A stretch of DNA of 8,771 bases from JAPLDB01 sp038206355 (GTDB lineage: Bacteria > Bacteroidota > Bacteroidia > AKYH767-A > 2013-40CM-41-45): positions 1-8,771 of the forward strand of contig JBBRAY010000089.1 in assembly GCA_038206355.1 (NCBI GenBank), given 5' to 3'. The translations under genes were made by a program, and so were the position numbers. The notes under the pieces were generated by a model that worked only from the letters and a program-made list of their open reading frames with translations, was not told where the DNA came from and searched no databases. Shown one piece after another: positions 6,982 to 8,771 of this stretch. The stretch's first letter is position 1, and each line of letters opens with the position of its first letter.

Positions 6982-7833
6982 CTATTCAATAATTATTTTC
7001 CCGGAGGAGAAGTTGCCTTCATTTTTTATTGAAACGATATATACACCTGCATCAACGTCACCAATATCAATCCTGTTTTGTATTCCTGAAAATACAACCT
7101 GCTGCTTTATAATTCTGCCGGAGATGTCTGACATTTGCATTTCCATAGCACTGTTCGCAGCGTTTTGAAACTGAAGTTGAAAGACAGCATCTGCCGGACT
7201 TGGATAAATGGATAAATTCAATTTTGCGGAAGAAGGAAGATTAATTCCGACAGGTCCCAGGTCAAATCCCATGTCTTGCCATGTGCCACTGCTTCCGTCG
7301 CCGGTAATTGCATTTACGTCAGGTGAAATTATTTTTTTGACAGGAGTATTGCTGGTTCCATACGTTCCCCAGCTTTGTATTAAACTCGAATCAAAAGCCA
7401 ACTGAATGATCAGTGTTTGCGTAACATCGTAATTGAAGGCCACATCCAGATCAATCGGAAACCATGTACCGGTAGTCCCACCGGGTATGGTATACTCTGA
7501 TGCTGACATAACTGGAGTTAGTCCGGTAAAAAAATTATAATTTCCAGTAAAACCGGTAGCCGTTGTTTGTCCAATCATTATGTTAAAGTTGGTGAGTACC
7601 TGAGGAGATGTATTATTGGTTGATCCGTATTTATAATACAGCCTGTTGATCGTTCCCGATTGCGCATTGGTAAGATCAGATGGAAGAAAGATACACTGAC
7701 TTTTTCTGGCATAGCTCATATAACCGAGAAGGAATGTACTGTTCGATGTGCCACCGCCTTTATAAATCTGCTGGGCATTTGATGTTGTAATGATGCTAAA
7801 TAGCAATGCGAATGCGAGTAAGTGTTTGTTCAT
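6982..7833 (-). CDS. Secreted protein with T9SS type A sorting domain, N-terminal part unrecognised
   Basis: A 283-residue exported protein with a signal peptide (MNKHLLAFALLFSIITTSNA, likely cut near residue 20-21) and a C-terminal T9SS sorting domain at about 207-283 (LSIYPSPADAVFQL at its start, SSGKIIIE at its end). The central 185 residues are rich in G, S, T, N and aromatic residues and predicted mostly beta; I see no enzyme motif. An FPIDLDVAFNYDVTQTLIIQ stretch (125-144) resembles jelly-roll-like domains in other T9SS cargo proteins, where a 'sprayed' field and formatted-event descriptions are common, but this is only a guess. It converges on the rhodanese gene and lies 56 bases downstream of the TonB-like gene in the same direction, so the two may share a transcript. 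No clear promoter motif was found directly upstream. Confidence 0.82.
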   Translation of the reverse strand: MNKHLLAFALLFSIITTSNAQQIYKGGGTSNSTFLLGYMSYARKSQCIFLPSDLTNAQSGTINRLYYKYGSTNNTSPQVLTNFNIMIGQTTATGFTGNYNFFTGLTPVMSASEYTIPGGTTGTWFPIDLDVAFNYDVTQTLIIQLAFDSSLIQSWGTYGTSNTPVKKIISPDVNAITGDGSSGTWQDMGFDLGPVGINLPSSAKLNLSIYPSPADAVFQLQFQNAANSAMEMQMSDISGRIIKQQVVFSGIQNRIDIGDVDAGVYIVSIKNEGNFSSGKIIIE

Positions 7834-7889
7834 AGCTAATAAATTAGATTATATATTTTACGGGTTAAAATTATTTGTATCGGTTAGTG

Positions 7890-8465
7890 TCATCCGGAGA
7901 TATAGAATTTTACAGGAAGGTTGATTTGAACCCGGACTGATTTATTTTTTACTTTTCCGGGATTCCAGGCCGGCATTGTTTTTATCATTCTCACGGCTTC
8001 TTCTTCACAGCCATTTCCAATTCCTCTTATTATTTTGATATTGGTGAGTGCCCCATGGCGGTCAACGATAAATGAAACGACAACCGTACCCTCTGTTCTG
8101 GCAGCACGTGCATTTGCCGGATAACGAATATGTTCTTTCATGAATTTCAGAAGTCCTTCGTCGCCATCAATAAACGCAGGCATCAATTCAGCAATAAAAT
8201 AAATACTGTCGTTGTGCAGTTCTTTGCCGCTGTTCAGTTTCATCACGATCTTCTGGTGATGCGGTTTTCCTGATGTTTGTTTCCCGTTTTCATCATAGTT
8301 GGTCGTATCAATTCTTCCGCATGAAATCAGAAAAGCAGTGATGGCAGCAGTATCACCTGCCCATGCCTCTTCACCACTGTAGCCGCAGGTTTCGTATTCC
8401 TGAGCGTAAGAATTGACATTTAATATTGTCAATATCAGTCCTGAAATAATTACTTTAATATTCAT
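7890..8465 (-). CDS. Exported TonB C-terminal-domain protein
   Basis: A 191-residue protein with an N-terminal hydrophobic stretch (MNIKVIISGLILTILNVNSYAQ), either a signal peptide cut after YA or an uncleaved anchor. Residues 104-189 form a TonB C-terminal domain: FMKEHIRYPANARAARTEGT (108-127), VVVSFIVDRHGALTNIKIIRG (128-148), EEEAVRMIKTMPAWNPGK (154-171), VRVQINLPVKF (177-187). In TonB the domain contacts outer-membrane transporters, but this protein lacks the Pro-rich spacer that lets TonB span the periplasm, so it is not a standard TonB. The N-terminal half (24-90) is unrecognised and holds cysteines 27 and 49; a third is at 153 in the TonB domain. Such short TonB-domain proteins are common in Bacteroidota with unclear roles. 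The sequence before the ATG, GGAAAAAG, is at best a weak ribosome site. Confidence 0.87.
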   Translation of the reverse strand: MNIKVIISGLILTILNVNSYAQEYETCGYSGEEAWAGDTAAITAFLISCGRIDTTNYDENGKQTSGKPHHQKIVMKLNSGKELHNDSIYFIAELMPAFIDGDEGLLKFMKEHIRYPANARAARTEGTVVVSFIVDRHGALTNIKIIRGIGNGCEEEAVRMIKTMPAWNPGKVKNKSVRVQINLPVKFYISG

Positions 8466-8584
8466 CTTTTTCCGGTTAAATCATCAATCATTTTTTGAAT
8501 TGCTAATGTATGTCAATCACGAATAGATTTTTCATTCAAATCGAAAACTTTACCAAGAGCCGGTAGGAGTTAAATCAAAGGATG

Positions 8585-8612
8585 CAAACTTATATCAGTT
8601 AAAAGACTCAAA
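8585..8612 (-). promoter_or_regulatory. Candidate Bacteroidota-type promoter for the minus-strand gene pair
   Basis: Read on the minus strand, TAAGTTTG (8592-8585) matches TAnnTTTG exactly, and TTTG (8612-8609) can serve as the -33 element. The gap of 16 bases is slightly shorter than the usual spacing. Transcription would start near 8578, giving a leader of about 110 bases before the TonB-like ATG at 8465. An 8-bp inverted repeat (AATCAAAG at 8573-8580, CTTTGATT at 8620-8627) brackets the promoter and could be an operator or chance. Confidence 0.42.
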
Positions 8613-8663
8613 ATGACGTCTTTGATTGAAAAAGGTAAATGGCAATTTTTATAAAAAAATATT

Positions 8664-8731
8664 TTACTGTCCGACTAAATTTAATGAGATTCCTCGCTGC
8701 GCTCTGAATGATAGGACTTTTGGAGAGTAAA
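8664..8731 (-). repeat. Right copy of the 68-bp inverted repeat (MITE/REP-like)
   Basis: This is the reverse complement of positions 1-68 with one mismatch at 8712. Here both edges are visible: including the T at 8663, the ends read TTTACTGTCC and GGAGAGTAAA, inverted repeats that agree at 9 of 10 positions. TAT stands immediately on each side (8660-8662 and 8732-8734), a possible 3-bp target duplication, though three bases in AT-rich DNA are weak evidence. There is no coding capacity. It lies about 200 bases upstream of the minus-strand gene pair. Confidence 0.9.
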
Positions 8732-8750
8732 TATCAAGGAGGGGGTTGGG

Positions 8751-8771
8751 CTTCGCGGCAAAGCCGCGAAG
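8751..8771. repeat. Perfect 9-bp hairpin at the window edge
   Basis: CTTCGCGGC (8751-8759) and GCCGCGAAG (8763-8771) are perfect inverted copies around an AAA loop. The hairpin is much richer in GC than its surroundings and is preceded by a G-rich stretch (GGAGGGGGTTGGG). No T tract can be seen because the window ends exactly with the stem. It may be the start of another repeat, a terminator of a gene beyond the edge, or a REP-like hairpin. Confidence 0.75.

Overview
The window looks like chromosomal DNA of a member of the phylum Bacteroidota, plausibly from the Sphingobacteriia/Chitinophagia side, though I cannot fix the genus. The evidence is two proteins with type IX secretion (T9SS) type A C-terminal sorting domains, a DUF4199 membrane protein, a Bacteroidota-type rhodanese lipoprotein, a TonB C-terminal-domain protein, promoters of the TAnnTTTG (-7) class, and almost no Shine-Dalgarno sequences before the genes. 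I see no phage, plasmid, CRISPR, tRNA or rRNA genes.

Layout. Positions 1-68 hold one copy of a dispersed-type repeat; an inverted copy with one mismatch lies at 8664-8731, so nearly the whole window sits between them. Next, on the + strand, is a probable three-gene unit: a DUF4199 membrane protein (143-667) with a good promoter just upstream, a membrane-anchored family 2 glycosyltransferase (746-1705), and a GT4-like glycosyltransferase with a TTG start (1730-2890). The 78 bases between the first two genes carry an irregular array of TTCGT words. After an AT-rich gap (2891-3107) come an unrecognised lipoprotein (3108-3734) and, 24 bases on, a large secreted BNR/sortilin-type beta-propeller protein with a T9SS tail (3759-6428). 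This pair ends at a convincing intrinsic terminator (6452-6485).

A rhodanese-like lipoprotein with a four-cysteine active-site loop follows (6529-6960). It converges, with only 21 bases between, on two minus-strand genes: a second T9SS cargo protein (6982-7833) and, upstream of it, a small exported TonB C-terminal-domain protein (7890-8465). The right end (8466-8771) contains a candidate minus-strand promoter, the second repeat copy and a perfect 9-bp hairpin at the very edge.

How the genes fit together. The two glycosyltransferases probably act in turn in cell-envelope or surface-glycan synthesis: the GT2 on a polyprenyl-phosphate carrier at the inner membrane, the GT4 in the cytoplasm. Most other products are exported: two lipoproteins, two T9SS cargo proteins and a TonB-like periplasmic protein, so the window is dominated by envelope and surface functions. 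No gene cluster forms an obvious new system. The least explained feature is the repeat pair, which has MITE-like ends and makes both window edges repetitive; that would also fit a contig whose assembly stopped at repeats.
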